A DNA stretch of 64,000 nucleotides from Oceaniglobus roseus (GCF_002869745.1 NZ_PNOS01000015.1:26626-90625); one strand, 5' to 3'. Positions 1 to 11,019 are shown, numbered from the stretch's first letter. Notes: a model not told the origin generated them from the sequence alone. Numbers and translations are program-made.

Positions 1-489
1 GGCGCGCAGCGGCACGGTGAGGCCGCCGATCCGCAGCCCGTCACCGTCGCGCGCCACCTCGCCCGCGGCCAGCAGCGCCTCGAAGGACTGCTCGAGCCAG
101 GGCAGCACCAGCGGCCCCTCGTCCCAGTCGATGTCGAAATACTTCGCGTGGCGGCTGTCCCGCCCCTCGCGCAGCACGTCGATCAGCCAGGGATTGTCCA
201 GCGAGAAGGCCGTGTGGTTCGGCACCAGGTCGAGGATCAACCCGATCCCCGCCGCCTGCGCCGCCTCGGACAGCCGGTCGAAGCCCACCCGCCCGCCAAG
301 CGCCGGGTCGATCTCGGTCGGGTCGGTCACGTCGTAGCCGTGGGTGGATCCCGGCGTCGCGGTGAAGATCGGCGACAGGTACAGATCGGTGATCCCGAGG
401 TCCGTCAGGTGCGGCAGGAAGGCGATGGCGGCGTCGAAATCGACGCCATCCCTCAGTTGCAGACGATAGGTGGCGAGGGGCAGCTTCAT
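1..489 (-). CDS. treY: Malto-oligosyltrehalose synthase, N-terminal part (cut by window edge)
   Basis: The first 163 codons of a GH13 enzyme that isomerises the reducing-end bond of maltodextrins to an alpha,alpha-1,1 (trehalose) linkage. The N-terminus begins MKLPLATYRLQL, followed by a stretch placing PHL, LYLSPIF and STHGYDVTDP, then LILDLVPNHTA; these are the usual opening (beta/alpha)8-barrel motifs of TreY. The ATG overlaps the stop of treZ in an ATGA, so the two are translationally coupled and form the TreY/TreZ pathway from glycogen. The remaining roughly 600 residues lie left of the window, so the catalytic acids cannot be checked. Confidence 0.9.
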   Translation of the reverse strand, partial: MKLPLATYRLQLRDGVDFDAAIAFLPHLTDLGITDLYLSPIFTATPGSTHGYDVTDPTEIDPALGGRVGFDRLSEAAQAAGIGLILDLVPNHTAFSLDNPWLIDVLREGRDSRHAKYFDIDWDEGPLVLPWLEQSFEALLAAGEVARDGDGLRIGGLTVPLRA

Positions 490-2246
490 CGGGGTGTGAC
501 CTTCACGGCGAGATGACAGGGATCCTCCGGCGTGCCGAGGGCGAAGCCGGGGTCTTCGAGGACGACGGGGCGCTCGGGCAGCGCGCCGAGATGGGCGACG
601 ATCCGAAGCACTCCGGCATGGAACGGCCAGCGGCCATGGAGCGATCGCGGCCCGGTTCGCGCCACCTCCGCCGCGCCGGCCTCGCCGGATTTCAGCAGAG
701 GAACCAGGGCGCGCGCCCGGTGTGTCAGGGCGTGGCGCGTCAACTCGCGCCAGTCGTCCGCATCCGCGGCGGGCCGGTCATAGGGGCGCGAGGCCGCGAA
801 GGTCGATGGCGCTAGGGAGTCGGGCACGTCGCCGCCGAACTGCGAGAAGGCGGCGAACTCCGCCGCCCGGCCCTTGCGCACGCCCTCGCCCAGCTCGCCT
901 CCGAAATCGGCGAAGAACAGGAACGGCGCCCGCGCGCCCTCCTCCTCGCCCATGAACAGCATCGGGATCGCCGGCGCGCTCAGCAGCAGCGCATGGGCGA
1001 TCCTCATCGCGCCAAGCTCGCCCCGCGCCTCGGCCAGGGCGATCAGCCGCTCGCCCGCGGCGCGGTTGCCGATCTGGTCGTGGGTCTGGTTGGCGTTGAC
1101 GAAGGCCCAGGGCGGCAGGTGCCCCACCGGCGCCCCCCTGCCCCGGTCGTTCGGCTGCCGCGTCTGCCCCTGCTCCACATGTCCCTGCTCCAGCGCGCAG
1201 GCGAGGTCGCGCAGGGGATCGACGGCAAAGTTTGCGTAATAGCTCTCGTCCTCGCCGGTCAGCAGGCAGTGCACCGAATGGTGGTAATCGTCGTTCCAGT
1301 TCGCGGTGATCGTCCCGCGGTCCCGCGCGTCCGGCAGGTTGCGGTCGTCCTCGGCGATCAGGTGGACCTTGCGCCCCGGCACCTCGGCCTCCAGCGTCTC
1401 GGCCAGCTCCCGCAGCAGATGCACCGGGCTGCCGTCGCGGATCTGGTGCACGGCGTCCAGCCTGAGCCCGTCGAAGCCGTAGTCGCGCACCCACATCACC
1501 GCATTGCCGATGAAATAGTCCCGAACATGGCGGTTGCCGTAGTCGATCCCCTGTCCCCAGGGCGTCTCGCGCCCGGAGTCGAAGAAGTCGGGGGCCAGCC
1601 GGGTCAGGGTGCCGCCCTCGGGTCCGAAATGGTTGTAGACCACGTCGAGGATCGCCAGCATCCCGGCGGCATGGATCGCGTCCACCAGCTCGCCCAGCTC
1701 CTGCGGCGTGCCGTAGGCCGGGTGCGGCGCGAAGGGCAGCACGCCGTCATAGCCCCAGCCCCGGCTCCCCCCGAAGGCGCCGACCGGCATCAGCTCGACC
1801 GCCGTCAGCCCCAGCTCGGCCAACCCGGCCATCCGCGCGGCGGCGGCGGCGAAGGTGCCCTCGGGCGTGAAGGTGCCGACATGGAGCTCGAGGATCGACA
1901 CCTCGCGCCAGTCCCGGTCCGGCGAAGGGACGCGCGGCCCTGCAAGGCGGCTCAGCCGGGCGGGCCCGTGGACGTCCTGCGCCAGCCAGCGGGCGGCGGG
2001 ATCGGTCACGCGCTCCCCGTCCGCGATCATCTCGTAGACGGCGCCGTCCGGACCCCGGAAATCCACCATGTGCAGACCGTCCGAGCCCCGGGTCGCGGGG
2101 ATCTCTTGCCCGTCCAAGACCAGCGTCACCTCCCGCGCGGCAGGCGCCCAGAGCCGAAACCGCCAGCGGTCGTCGTCGAGCGGCGAGACGCCCCAGAGGG
2201 GCGCGCGGTGGTCGGAAATCATGGCGGGGCGATCTTGCTGGGACAT
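486..2246 (-). CDS. treZ: Malto-oligosyltrehalose trehalohydrolase
   Basis: GH13 enzyme of about 586 residues that releases trehalose from maltooligosyltrehalose made by TreY. An N-terminal CBM48/E-set region (residues 15-90) precedes the catalytic barrel. GLRLDAVHQI (about 261-270) carries the nucleophile Asp, HLIAEDDRN (about 296-304) the acid Glu and NQTHDQIGNR (about 387-396) the third Asp; WGYDGVLPFAPHPAYG is typical of TreZ. Length is normal for the family. An in-frame GTG lies one codon upstream of the chosen ATG, and neither has a strong Shine-Dalgarno sequence. It is first in a treZ-treY operon. Confidence 0.93.
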   Translation of the reverse strand: MSQQDRPAMISDHRAPLWGVSPLDDDRWRFRLWAPAAREVTLVLDGQEIPATRGSDGLHMVDFRGPDGAVYEMIADGERVTDPAARWLAQDVHGPARLSRLAGPRVPSPDRDWREVSILELHVGTFTPEGTFAAAAARMAGLAELGLTAVELMPVGAFGGSRGWGYDGVLPFAPHPAYGTPQELGELVDAIHAAGMLAILDVVYNHFGPEGGTLTRLAPDFFDSGRETPWGQGIDYGNRHVRDYFIGNAVMWVRDYGFDGLRLDAVHQIRDGSPVHLLRELAETLEAEVPGRKVHLIAEDDRNLPDARDRGTITANWNDDYHHSVHCLLTGEDESYYANFAVDPLRDLACALEQGHVEQGQTRQPNDRGRGAPVGHLPPWAFVNANQTHDQIGNRAAGERLIALAEARGELGAMRIAHALLLSAPAIPMLFMGEEEGARAPFLFFADFGGELGEGVRKGRAAEFAAFSQFGGDVPDSLAPSTFAASRPYDRPAADADDWRELTRHALTHRARALVPLLKSGEAGAAEVARTGPRSLHGRWPFHAGVLRIVAHLGALPERPVVLEDPGFALGTPEDPCHLAVKVTPR

Positions 2247-2333
2247 CACGAGCCAAACCGCCGAACCTCCGGGGAGTTCCTGAAGAACGCTCCCCAGGCG
2301 CCCGAAGCCGCGATGCGCTGAAAACTTGGGATG

Positions 2334-2345
2334 GGTGATATCACC
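2334..2345. promoter_or_regulatory. Perfect 12-bp palindrome upstream of treZ
   Basis: GGTGATATCACC lies about 90 bp upstream of the treZ start, in the only gap that can hold the treZY promoter. Short flanking arms (GGA and TCC) extend the dyad. It could be an operator for a LacI- or GntR-type sugar regulator; no binding protein can be named. Confidence 0.35.
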
Positions 2346-2376
2346 AATCCTGCCCGAACCGCACTGCGCGAACGAC

Positions 2377-2404
2377 AGGGGGCGCGGCCTGCGCCGCGCC
2401 CCCT
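2377..2404 (-). terminator. Hairpin terminating the glycerol ABC operon
   Basis: A perfect 12-bp stem (AGGGGGCGCGGC at 2377-2388 pairing with 2393-2404) with a 4-nt loop, about 20 bp after the glpV stop. There is no long U-tract on the glpV side, but the hairpin is strong and correctly placed to end glpSTPQUV transcription before treZ. Confidence 0.65.
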
Positions 2405-2424
2405 GCCCTTTTCGTCTTGAAGGC

Positions 2425-4146
<1,722 letters not shown>

Positions 4147-4231
4147 TTGGTCCTCCCTATGGGCAGTTTCTGTTGTGAAGCACGCCGCGTCCCCGCCCCT
4201 GCCCGGGACGGCGCCGCGGCCTTGTCCGGTC

Positions 4232-4504
4232 TCAGACCCAGCGGAACACCGCTGCGGCATAGACCAGGCAGACGAGCAGGGCATACGGCTGGTACGCCCC
4301 GACAATTCCGAGCCAGGCCAGGTTGATGAAGGCCGAGCCGAGAAGGGTGATGAACAGCCGGTCGCCCCGGGTGGTCTCGATCCCCAGCACACCGGTGCGC
4401 GGCGTCTCGGGGAAGCGGATCGCGAGGATCGTGAAGGCGATCAGCAGGCAGGCGATTACCGCGAAGAAGGCCGCCGTCGGCCAGGTCCATGCCATCCAGT
4501 CCAT
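4232..4504 (-). CDS. glpU: Small DUF2160 membrane protein of the glycerol transporter
   Basis: 90-residue protein, almost all hydrophobic, with about three membrane segments (roughly residues 6-30, 50-70 and 72-88). It sits between the permease glpQ and the binding protein glpV, as the DUF2160 protein GlpU does in rhizobial glycerol importers; its exact role is not established in the family. The start at 4504 has GGAGG five bases upstream. An in-frame codon further up would add 20 non-hydrophobic residues and was rejected. Confidence 0.8.
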   Translation of the reverse strand: MDWMAWTWPTAAFFAVIACLLIAFTILAIRFPETPRTGVLGIETTRGDRLFITLLGSAFINLAWLGIVGAYQPYALLVCLVYAAAVFRWV

Positions 4505-4544
4505 CAGTGAACCTCCATTCCGGCGCGCAGGTGGCGAACCTCCA

Positions 4545-5425
<881 letters not shown>

Positions 5426-5429
<4 letters not shown>

Positions 5430-6301
5430 GACGTCGCATCCCTTTTGTCGAGGTTGGTCATCACGGTGTAGAACACCCACGAGATCAGCAGGATGACGAG
5501 GAAGTACATCAGGCTGAACGCCGCCGCCGGGCCGAGGTCGAACTGGCCGAGCGCCATCTTCACGAGGTCGATCGACAGGAAGGTGGTCGCGTTGCCCGGA
5601 CCGCCGCCGGTGACGACGAAGGGCTCGGTATAGATCATGAAGCTGTCCATGAACCGCAGCAGGATCGCGATCATCAGGACGCCAGTCATCTTCGGCAGCT
5701 CGATGTAGCGGAAAACCTTCCAGCGGCTCGCCTGGTCGATCTTCGCCGCCTGGTAATAGGCATCGGGGATCGACTGGAGACCGGCATAGGCCAGCAGCGC
5801 GACGAGCGAGGTCCAGTGCCACACGTCCATCACGATCACCGTCACCCAGGCCGCGAAGATGTCCTGCGTATAGTTATACGAAATACCCAATTTCGACAGC
5901 GTGTATCCCAGAAGCCCGATGTCCACCCGGCCGAAGATCTGCCAGATCGTGCCGACCACGTTCCACGGGATCAGCAGCGGCAGGGACATCAGGACGAGAC
6001 AGACCGAGGCCCAGAACCCCTTCTTCGGCATGTTCAGCGCCACGAAGATGCCAAGCGGCACCTCGATCGCCAGGATGATCGCCGAGAAGGTCAGCTGCCG
6101 CCACAGCGCGTCCCACATCCGCTGGGATTCCAGCATCTCGGAGAACCACTCGAGCCCGGCCCAGAAGAACTGGTTGTTCCCGAACGTGTCCTGCACCGAG
6201 TAGTTGACCACCGTCATCAGCGGGATCACCGCCGAGAAGGCGACGAGCACCAGCACCGGCAGCACCAGGAACCACGCCTTCTGGTTCACCGTCTTGTCCA
6301 T
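5426..6301 (-). CDS. glpP: Glycerol ABC transporter, permease 1
   Basis: 291-residue MalF-type permease with six membrane helices. The EAA loop reads PDAYYQAAKIDQASRWKVF. It forms the glycerol channel with GlpQ, powered by GlpS and GlpT. It follows glpT by 67 bp and overlaps glpQ by four bases. Confidence 0.87.
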
Positions 6302-6368
6302 CAGCGATCTCCCTTCGTGCCGCAGCCTCTGCGACGGACGTCACCGCGGGGGGGTGCAGGCGTCACGC

Positions 6369-7445
6369 TCATGCCGCCTGCCCCACGACGCGCCAGTCGT
6401 CGGAATACACGTTCACCCGCTCCGGCTCGAACTCCACCCGCGCACCGTCCGCGGGGACCTGCTGGTCCTCGCCCGCCACCAGGTTGATGTCATGGCCGAA
6501 GAAGGTCGCGCGGATGATCTTGTGCCGCCCCACGTCCTCGACCCGGTTCACCGTCACCGGCAGGCCGCCCTGCGTCACAAGCCGCCCGTATTCGGGCCGG
6601 ACGCCGATCTCGACCTTGCCCTTCAGCGCGCCGTAGCCGCGCGCCAGCGGGATCGACCCGTCGCCCACCATCGCCCGGTCGCCCTCGATCCGGGCGGGCA
6701 GGACGTTCATCCCCGGCGAGCCGATGAAGTAGCCGACGAAGGTGTGTTCGGGCGTCTCGAACAGCTCTTCCGGGGTGCCGATCTGCACCACCCGCCCGTC
6801 GTACATCACCACCACCTTGTCGGCGAAGGTCAGCGCCTCGGTCTGGTCGTGGGTGACGTAGATCATCGTGTGGCCGAAATCGTGGTGCAGCTTCTTCAGC
6901 TGGGTCCGAAGCTCCCACTTCATGTGCGGGTCGATCACCGTCAGCGGCTCGTCGAACAGGAGCGCGTTCACGTCCTCGCGGACCATGCCGCGCCCCAGCG
7001 AGATCTTCTGCTTCGCATCCGCGGTCAGCCCCCGCGCCTTGCGGTTCAGCTCGGCCTCCATGCCGATCATCGCGCCGACCTTCTGCACCCGCCGCGCGAT
7101 CTCGTCCGCGGGCAGGCCGCGGTTCTTCAGCGGGAAGGCCAGGTTCTCCTTCACCGTCATCGTGTCGTAGACCACGGGAAACTGGAACACCTGCGCGATG
7201 TTGCGCGCCGCCGTCGGCTGGTCGGTCACGTCGACGCCGTCGAACAGGATCCGCCCCTGCGACGGGATCAGCAGCCCCGAGATGATGTTCAGCAGCGTGG
7301 ACTTGCCGCACCCCGACGACCCGAGCAGCGCATAGGCCTCGCCGTCGGCCCAGTCGTGGGTCATCTGCTTCAGGGCGAAGTCGTCCTCGGACTTCGGGTT
7401 CGGCAGGTAGGAATGTGCCAGGTTGTCGAGCGTGATCTTTGCCAT
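6369..7445 (-). CDS. glpT: Glycerol ABC transporter, ATPase 2 (degenerate signature motif)
   Basis: 358-residue MalK-like ATPase with a C-terminal TOBE-type region. Walker A GSSGCGKS (42-49), Walker B ALLFDE (161-166) and the H-loop THD (198-200) are intact. The ABC signature, normally LSGGQ, is replaced by LTADAKQ (140-146). Its partner GlpS has the opposite pattern: a normal signature but no H-loop His. The pair therefore looks like an asymmetric heterodimer with one canonical and one degenerate ATP site. Lies 9 bp after glpS. Confidence 0.88.
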   Translation of the reverse strand: MAKITLDNLAHSYLPNPKSEDDFALKQMTHDWADGEAYALLGSSGCGKSTLLNIISGLLIPSQGRILFDGVDVTDQPTAARNIAQVFQFPVVYDTMTVKENLAFPLKNRGLPADEIARRVQKVGAMIGMEAELNRKARGLTADAKQKISLGRGMVREDVNALLFDEPLTVIDPHMKWELRTQLKKLHHDFGHTMIYVTHDQTEALTFADKVVVMYDGRVVQIGTPEELFETPEHTFVGYFIGSPGMNVLPARIEGDRAMVGDGSIPLARGYGALKGKVEIGVRPEYGRLVTQGGLPVTVNRVEDVGRHKIIRATFFGHDINLVAGEDQQVPADGARVEFEPERVNVYSDDWRVVGQAA

Positions 7446-7454
7446 GTCCCCTCC

Positions 7455-8543
7455 TCAGGCCGCCTGCGCATAGGGCGCGGGCAGCACCAGCCGACCGTCG
7501 CTGTCGAAAAGATAGACATGGCGCGGCGCCAGGTAGACGCGGATCCCCTGCCCCGGAGTCAGCTTGTGGATGCCGTGGACCAGCCCCACCCAGGTCTCGT
7601 TCTGGAACGCGAGGTGCAGGAAGGTCTCGGCCCCCGTCAGCTCGGTGACGGACAGCGTCGCGTCGAAGGCGATGGCATCGGCGTCGTGACTCTGGATCTC
7701 CAGGTGGCTCGGGCGGAACCCGGCGATGTACCGGCCGTCCGCGATGTCCCGCATCGACGGCGGCACCGCACCGGTCTGCCCCTCGCCGAAGCGCAGGGTC
7801 TCGCCGCTCTTGGTGACCGCGACGAAGTTCATCGGCGGATCGGAGAACACCCGCGCCGTCGTCGCATCCACCGGCTGGCGATAGACCTTGGGCGTCGGGC
7901 CGAACTGCGTCACCCGGCCTTCCCACAGCGTCGCGGTGTTGCCGCCGAGAAGAAGCGCCTCCTCCGGCTCGGTCGTGGCATAGACGAAGATCGCGCCGGA
8001 TTCCTCGAAGATCCGCGGGATCTCCACCCGCAACTCCTCGCGCAGCTTGTAGTCGAGGTTGGCCAGCGGTTCGTCCAGCAGCACCAGCCCCGCGTCCTTC
8101 ACCAGCGCCCGCGCCAGCGCGCAACGCTGCTGCTGACCGCCCGACAGCTCCAGGGGCTTCCGCTGGAGCATCGGACCCAGCTTCATCAGGTCCGCCGTCG
8201 CGCGGACGCGCCGGTCGATCTCGGCCTTGTCGACCCCCATCAGCCGCAGCGGCGAGGCGATATTGTCGTAGACCGTCATCGAGGGGTAGTTGATGAACTG
8301 CTGGTATACCATTGCGACCTTGCGGTCCTGCACCCGCTGGCCGGTCACGTCCTCGCCCTGCCACAGGATCCGCCCCGTGGCCGGCTGGTCGAGCCCCGCC
8401 ATCAGCCGCATCAGCGATGTCTTGCCCGACAGCGTCGGGCCCAGCAGCACGTTCATCGTGCCCTTCTGGAGGGTCAGGTCGGTCGGATGGATGTGGACGG
8501 ACGCGCCGACGGTCTTGGACACGTTTTCCAGCTGCAACGTCAC
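7455..8543 (-). CDS. glpS: Glycerol ABC transporter, ATPase 1 (H-loop His missing)
   Basis: 362-residue MalK-like ATPase. Walker A GPTLSGKT (35-42), LSGGQQQR (133-140) and Walker B LVLLDE (153-158) are canonical, but the H-loop, normally VTHDQEEA, reads ATTEPEEA (189-196), so the switch His is Thr. A GTG start at 8543 was chosen because GGGGAGGAG lies seven bases upstream and the ATPase fold begins there. It is the first gene of the operon, divergent from the DeoR-type regulator at 8864. Confidence 0.87.
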   Translation of the reverse strand: MTLQLENVSKTVGASVHIHPTDLTLQKGTMNVLLGPTLSGKTSLMRLMAGLDQPATGRILWQGEDVTGQRVQDRKVAMVYQQFINYPSMTVYDNIASPLRLMGVDKAEIDRRVRATADLMKLGPMLQRKPLELSGGQQQRCALARALVKDAGLVLLDEPLANLDYKLREELRVEIPRIFEESGAIFVYATTEPEEALLLGGNTATLWEGRVTQFGPTPKVYRQPVDATTARVFSDPPMNFVAVTKSGETLRFGEGQTGAVPPSMRDIADGRYIAGFRPSHLEIQSHDADAIAFDATLSVTELTGAETFLHLAFQNETWVGLVHGIHKLTPGQGIRVYLAPRHVYLFDSDGRLVLPAPYAQAA

Positions 8544-8863
8544 GCCAATCTCCTCCCCTTCCCTGCCGCCGATTCGCGGCTGCCGACGGTTTCGCCTGGC
8601 ATGGTCCCGGCGGCCGGTTGCGGCCTGCCGATGCTGCTCCCGGAGAAGGCGCGGGTCAACGCCGTAACCCCTCCGGTCCGCATTCGAGCCGGACGTTATC
8701 GCAGCGCGTTGGAACATAAAAGCCCAAAAAGGAACTTTTTCGTTTTCGTTTGGGTTCGCTTTGTGGCATCAAGCCCAAAACATGATCACACGGACGCCGC
8801 CCCGGGGGTGCCCTGCCCGCGTCCTGCCGCGGCAAGCGTTCCGTTCGACCAGAGGGCCGATCC
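8544..8863. promoter_or_regulatory. Divergent glpS / glpR control region
   Basis: 320 bp without a gene between the transporter operon and its likely repressor. The central part (about 8697-8790) is AT-rich for this replicon. It holds two direct copies of AAGCCCAAAA (8720-8729 and 8771-8780, 51 bp apart) and, between them, a pyrimidine-rich TTTTTCGTTTTCGTTTGGG block (8736-8754) whose TTTGGG end is an inverted partner of the repeats. These are the best candidates for DeoR/GlpR operators and both promoters; no exact -35/-10 pair is claimed. Confidence 0.5.
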
Positions 8864-9631
8864 ATGGCACAGTCCTTCCGCCATCCCGAGATCATGGACA
8901 TCGTGCGCCGCGACGGCATGGTGACGGTCGAAGACCTTGCGGGCCATTTTAACGTCACCCACCAGACCATCCGCCGCGACCTGAGCGACCTTGCGGAATC
9001 CGGCAAGCTGGAGCGGGTCCACGGCGGCGCGATCCTGCCCCCGGTCACCGGCAACATCGGCTACGAGGACCGGCGCAGCATCAACCACGCGGGCAAGATC
9101 GACATCGCCCGAGCCTGCGTCGCCGACCTGCCGGAGGAGTGCTCGATCTTCCTCAACATCGGAACGACGACCGAGGCGGTGGCGACCGCCCTGCTCTCCC
9201 GGCGCAACATCATGGTGGTGACGAACAACCTGAACGTGGCGAACATCCTCGCCGCTGCGGACGGCGCGCAGGTCGTGGTCGCGGGCGGTGCGCTTCGCCG
9301 GTCGGACGGCGGCCTGGTGGGCACCCTGACCAGCCAGACCATCTCGCAGTTCAAGTTCGACTTCGCCGTGATCGGCTGCTCGGCGCTCGATTTCGACGGC
9401 GACCTCCTGGACTTCGACATCCTCGAAGTCGGTGTCAGCCAGACGATCATCCGCCAGGCCCGCAAGGTCTTCCTGGTCGCCGACCACACCAAGTTCCAGC
9501 GCCACGCGCCTGTCCGGATCGGATCGCTGTCCGAGGTCGACAGCTTCTACACCGACCGGCCCGTTCCCGCTGCCCTGCAGGACATGTGCGACGAATGGCA
9601 GACCAAGGTCGTCGTCGCGGACGGAGATTGA
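8864..9631 (+). CDS. glpR: DeoR-family repressor, probably GlpR for the glycerol importer
   Basis: 255-residue regulator. An N-terminal DeoR helix-turn-helix (about residues 5-55, with VEDLAGHFNVTHQTIRRDL) is followed by a sugar-phosphate isomerase-like effector domain (NIGTTTEAVA, GG.LR). DeoR/GlpR proteins sense phosphorylated substrate, here by analogy glycerol-3-phosphate. Its divergent position next to glpS suggests it represses glpSTPQUV and itself. No glpK or glpD is present in the window, so those steps must be encoded elsewhere. Confidence 0.85.
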   Translation: MAQSFRHPEIMDIVRRDGMVTVEDLAGHFNVTHQTIRRDLSDLAESGKLERVHGGAILPPVTGNIGYEDRRSINHAGKIDIARACVADLPEECSIFLNIGTTTEAVATALLSRRNIMVVTNNLNVANILAAADGAQVVVAGGALRRSDGGLVGTLTSQTISQFKFDFAVIGCSALDFDGDLLDFDILEVGVSQTIIRQARKVFLVADHTKFQRHAPVRIGSLSEVDSFYTDRPVPAALQDMCDEWQTKVVVADGD

Positions 9632-9637
9632 AGAGAA

Positions 9638-9653
9638 GTTCACAGCTGTGAAC
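9638..9653. other. parS: parS centromere-like site 1
   Basis: GTTCACAGCTGTGAAC, the core of a 22-bp perfect palindrome (9635-9656). It fits the 16-bp pattern GTTNNCNGCNGNNAAC known for RepB-bound parS sites of repABC replicons. It lies just after the glpR stop and 43 bp downstream of the repC end. Confidence 0.8.
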
Positions 9654-9679
9654 TTCGCCGTGCGGCGTGGCAGGAAAAA

Positions 9680-9695
9680 GTTCACAACTGTGAAC
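9680..9695. other. parS: parS centromere-like site 2
   Basis: GTTCACAACTGTGAAC, differing from site 1 at one central base. It ends on the base before the repC stop codon, so site and gene abut. Two sites 42 bp apart (start to start) could seed RepB spreading; the A for G change may weaken this copy. Confidence 0.72.
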
Positions 9696-10892
9696 TCAGG
9701 CCGCGCGGGAGCGATGGCGCGGGCGGATCATGTCGGTGCAGGAGAACATGCCGTTTTCACCCCTGCGGATGAGGCTGTGGAGGTAGGCACCCGGCACGCG
9801 GATGTCGTCCAGGCGCTCCAGCATGGCCGCCACGACCACCGCGGCTTCTGCCCGGCCCATGCAAAGCATTGCCTTTTCCCAGACCGATAATGTTATCCCC
9901 AGCATCGGGGCCACAGACAATGCCGTGCGCAGCATGTCGTCCCAGTCGCGTATCCCGTCCGGTGCGTAGCTCAATATTTCCGGACAGGCGTCCAGCACCT
10001 CGCGCAGCGTGAGCTTCGCCGCGTCTCGCGCCACATTTGCCGGTATCACAGCGCGGAGCGTTGGGGTTTCGTGAACCTCTTCGTGGCCATGGTCTTCATC
10101 AATGGATTCTTCATTTGATCTCTGAAGGTGCTGCTCGATTTCGCCGTCGCTGGTGCTCATTTCACCGGATTGATCGGGCGCGAGGACCGCGCCCGCCTCT
10201 TCGATCAGCGCGGCATGGTCGTCCCGCAGACGGATGAGCGCCTCGCGGTCGAGCTTCCGGCGGAGCGTGCGGCACGTCAGCCGGGCCGCGTCGCGCATCC
10301 GGTCCCAGAGCCCGAGGCCCGGGTGCGTCTCCGCGCCCAGGTCCGCCAGTCCGAAGAGATCGCGGTGCATCAGGCTGACGGTCTCGCGCAGCGCGGCGAT
10401 CTCTGCGGCCAGCTGTTCGGCGGCGGCGGCATGGGCTTCTATTTCACCGGCGCGGGCGGCAAGTGGGGTGAGGTCGAAGCCGTAGGCCACCGGAGCGGCT
10501 CCGGTGCGGCGCACGTAGCGCTTCCCGTTGGGGCTGTCGCGCCGCATCACGAGGCCGCTGTCGACGAGGCGGGCCAAGTGGCGGCGCATGGTCGAACAGG
10601 GCATGCCGTGAAGCCGCGCGCAGAGCGTGGCGTTGGACGGATAGACGATCAGGGCCCGGCCCGGCCGCAGCACGGTCTCGGGATGGAAGCTGACCAGCGC
10701 CTGCATCACGGCGAGATCGCGGTCGGACAGGCCATAGGCGCCCCGCGCCGTGGCCAGCCTGCGCAGAACGGCCCATTTGTCGACGCCGTCGGCCGCAGGA
10801 GCCGCCGCCGCGCGGGCACGATGTTCCAGCACGGCAGCCGTCATCGGCCGCCGGAAAGGCGTTACGGGGGTGTAGCCCATCTTTTCTGTCAC
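9696..10892 (-). CDS. repC: RepC replication initiator
   Basis: 398-residue RepC, the initiator of repABC plasmids and chromids. The N-terminus MGYTPVTPFRRP is the family hallmark, followed by a winged-helix region (about 40-130, with MRRHLARLVDSGLVMRRDSPNGKRYVRR) and a variable acidic linker near 245-275. The first possible start is GTG at 10892; the ATG at 10880 gives the usual RepC N-terminus and may be the true one. It is separated from repB by the 165-bp antisense-RNA region, as expected. Confidence 0.93.
   Translation of the reverse strand: MTEKMGYTPVTPFRRPMTAAVLEHRARAAAAPAADGVDKWAVLRRLATARGAYGLSDRDLAVMQALVSFHPETVLRPGRALIVYPSNATLCARLHGMPCSTMRRHLARLVDSGLVMRRDSPNGKRYVRRTGAAPVAYGFDLTPLAARAGEIEAHAAAAEQLAAEIAALRETVSLMHRDLFGLADLGAETHPGLGLWDRMRDAARLTCRTLRRKLDREALIRLRDDHAALIEEAGAVLAPDQSGEMSTSDGEIEQHLQRSNEESIDEDHGHEEVHETPTLRAVIPANVARDAAKLTLREVLDACPEILSYAPDGIRDWDDMLRTALSVAPMLGITLSVWEKAMLCMGRAEAAVVVAAMLERLDDIRVPGAYLHSLIRRGENGMFSCTDMIRPRHRSRAA
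10076..10140. other. AT-richer segment inside repC, candidate oriV
   Basis: About 55% A+T by eye against roughly a third around it, within the repC coding region that encodes the acidic linker. In studied repABC replicons the origin lies inside repC in such a segment; this placement is inference from that rule. Confidence 0.35.
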
Positions 10893-10949
10893 GAAGGCAA
10901 TAAAAGAGCGGCCCGCGAATCACATAGGACTTGCGGAAATCTGCCACGG

Positions 10950-11019
10950 CCACTAGCTTGAAGGTGCTAGAAACAAGTCAGGGTCTCGTGGGGCGTCGTC
11001 CTTGCGGGACCTTTTCTTT
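10950..11019 (+). ncRNA. incA: Antisense RNA (ctRNA/incA) between repB and repC
   Basis: repABC replicons encode a small RNA antisense to the repB-repC leader that limits RepC synthesis. The 165-bp gap holds, on the + strand, an inverted repeat CTAGC/GCTAG (10953-10957 and 10966-10970) and then a factor-independent terminator hairpin: GGTCTCG (10982-10988) pairs with CGGGACC (11005-11011) and is followed by TTTTCTTT. The 3' end is well supported; the 5' end and promoter are only estimated. Confidence 0.55.
10982..11019 (+). terminator. Rho-independent terminator of the repABC antisense RNA
   Basis: 7-bp stem (one G-U pair) with a 16-nt loop, then a T-rich run at 11012-11019. On the opposite strand the same bases lie in the repC leader, where pairing with the antisense RNA would matter. 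Confidence 0.6.

Noticed and set aside
6204..8924. 906-codon open frame on the + strand
   Set aside because: Runs antisense through glpP, glpT and glpS, has Arg/His-rich non-protein composition, and no domain.
9635..9656. Palindrome after glpR as a transcription terminator
   Set aside because: No U-tract, symmetrical with no loop, and a second copy abuts repC; fits the parS pattern much better.
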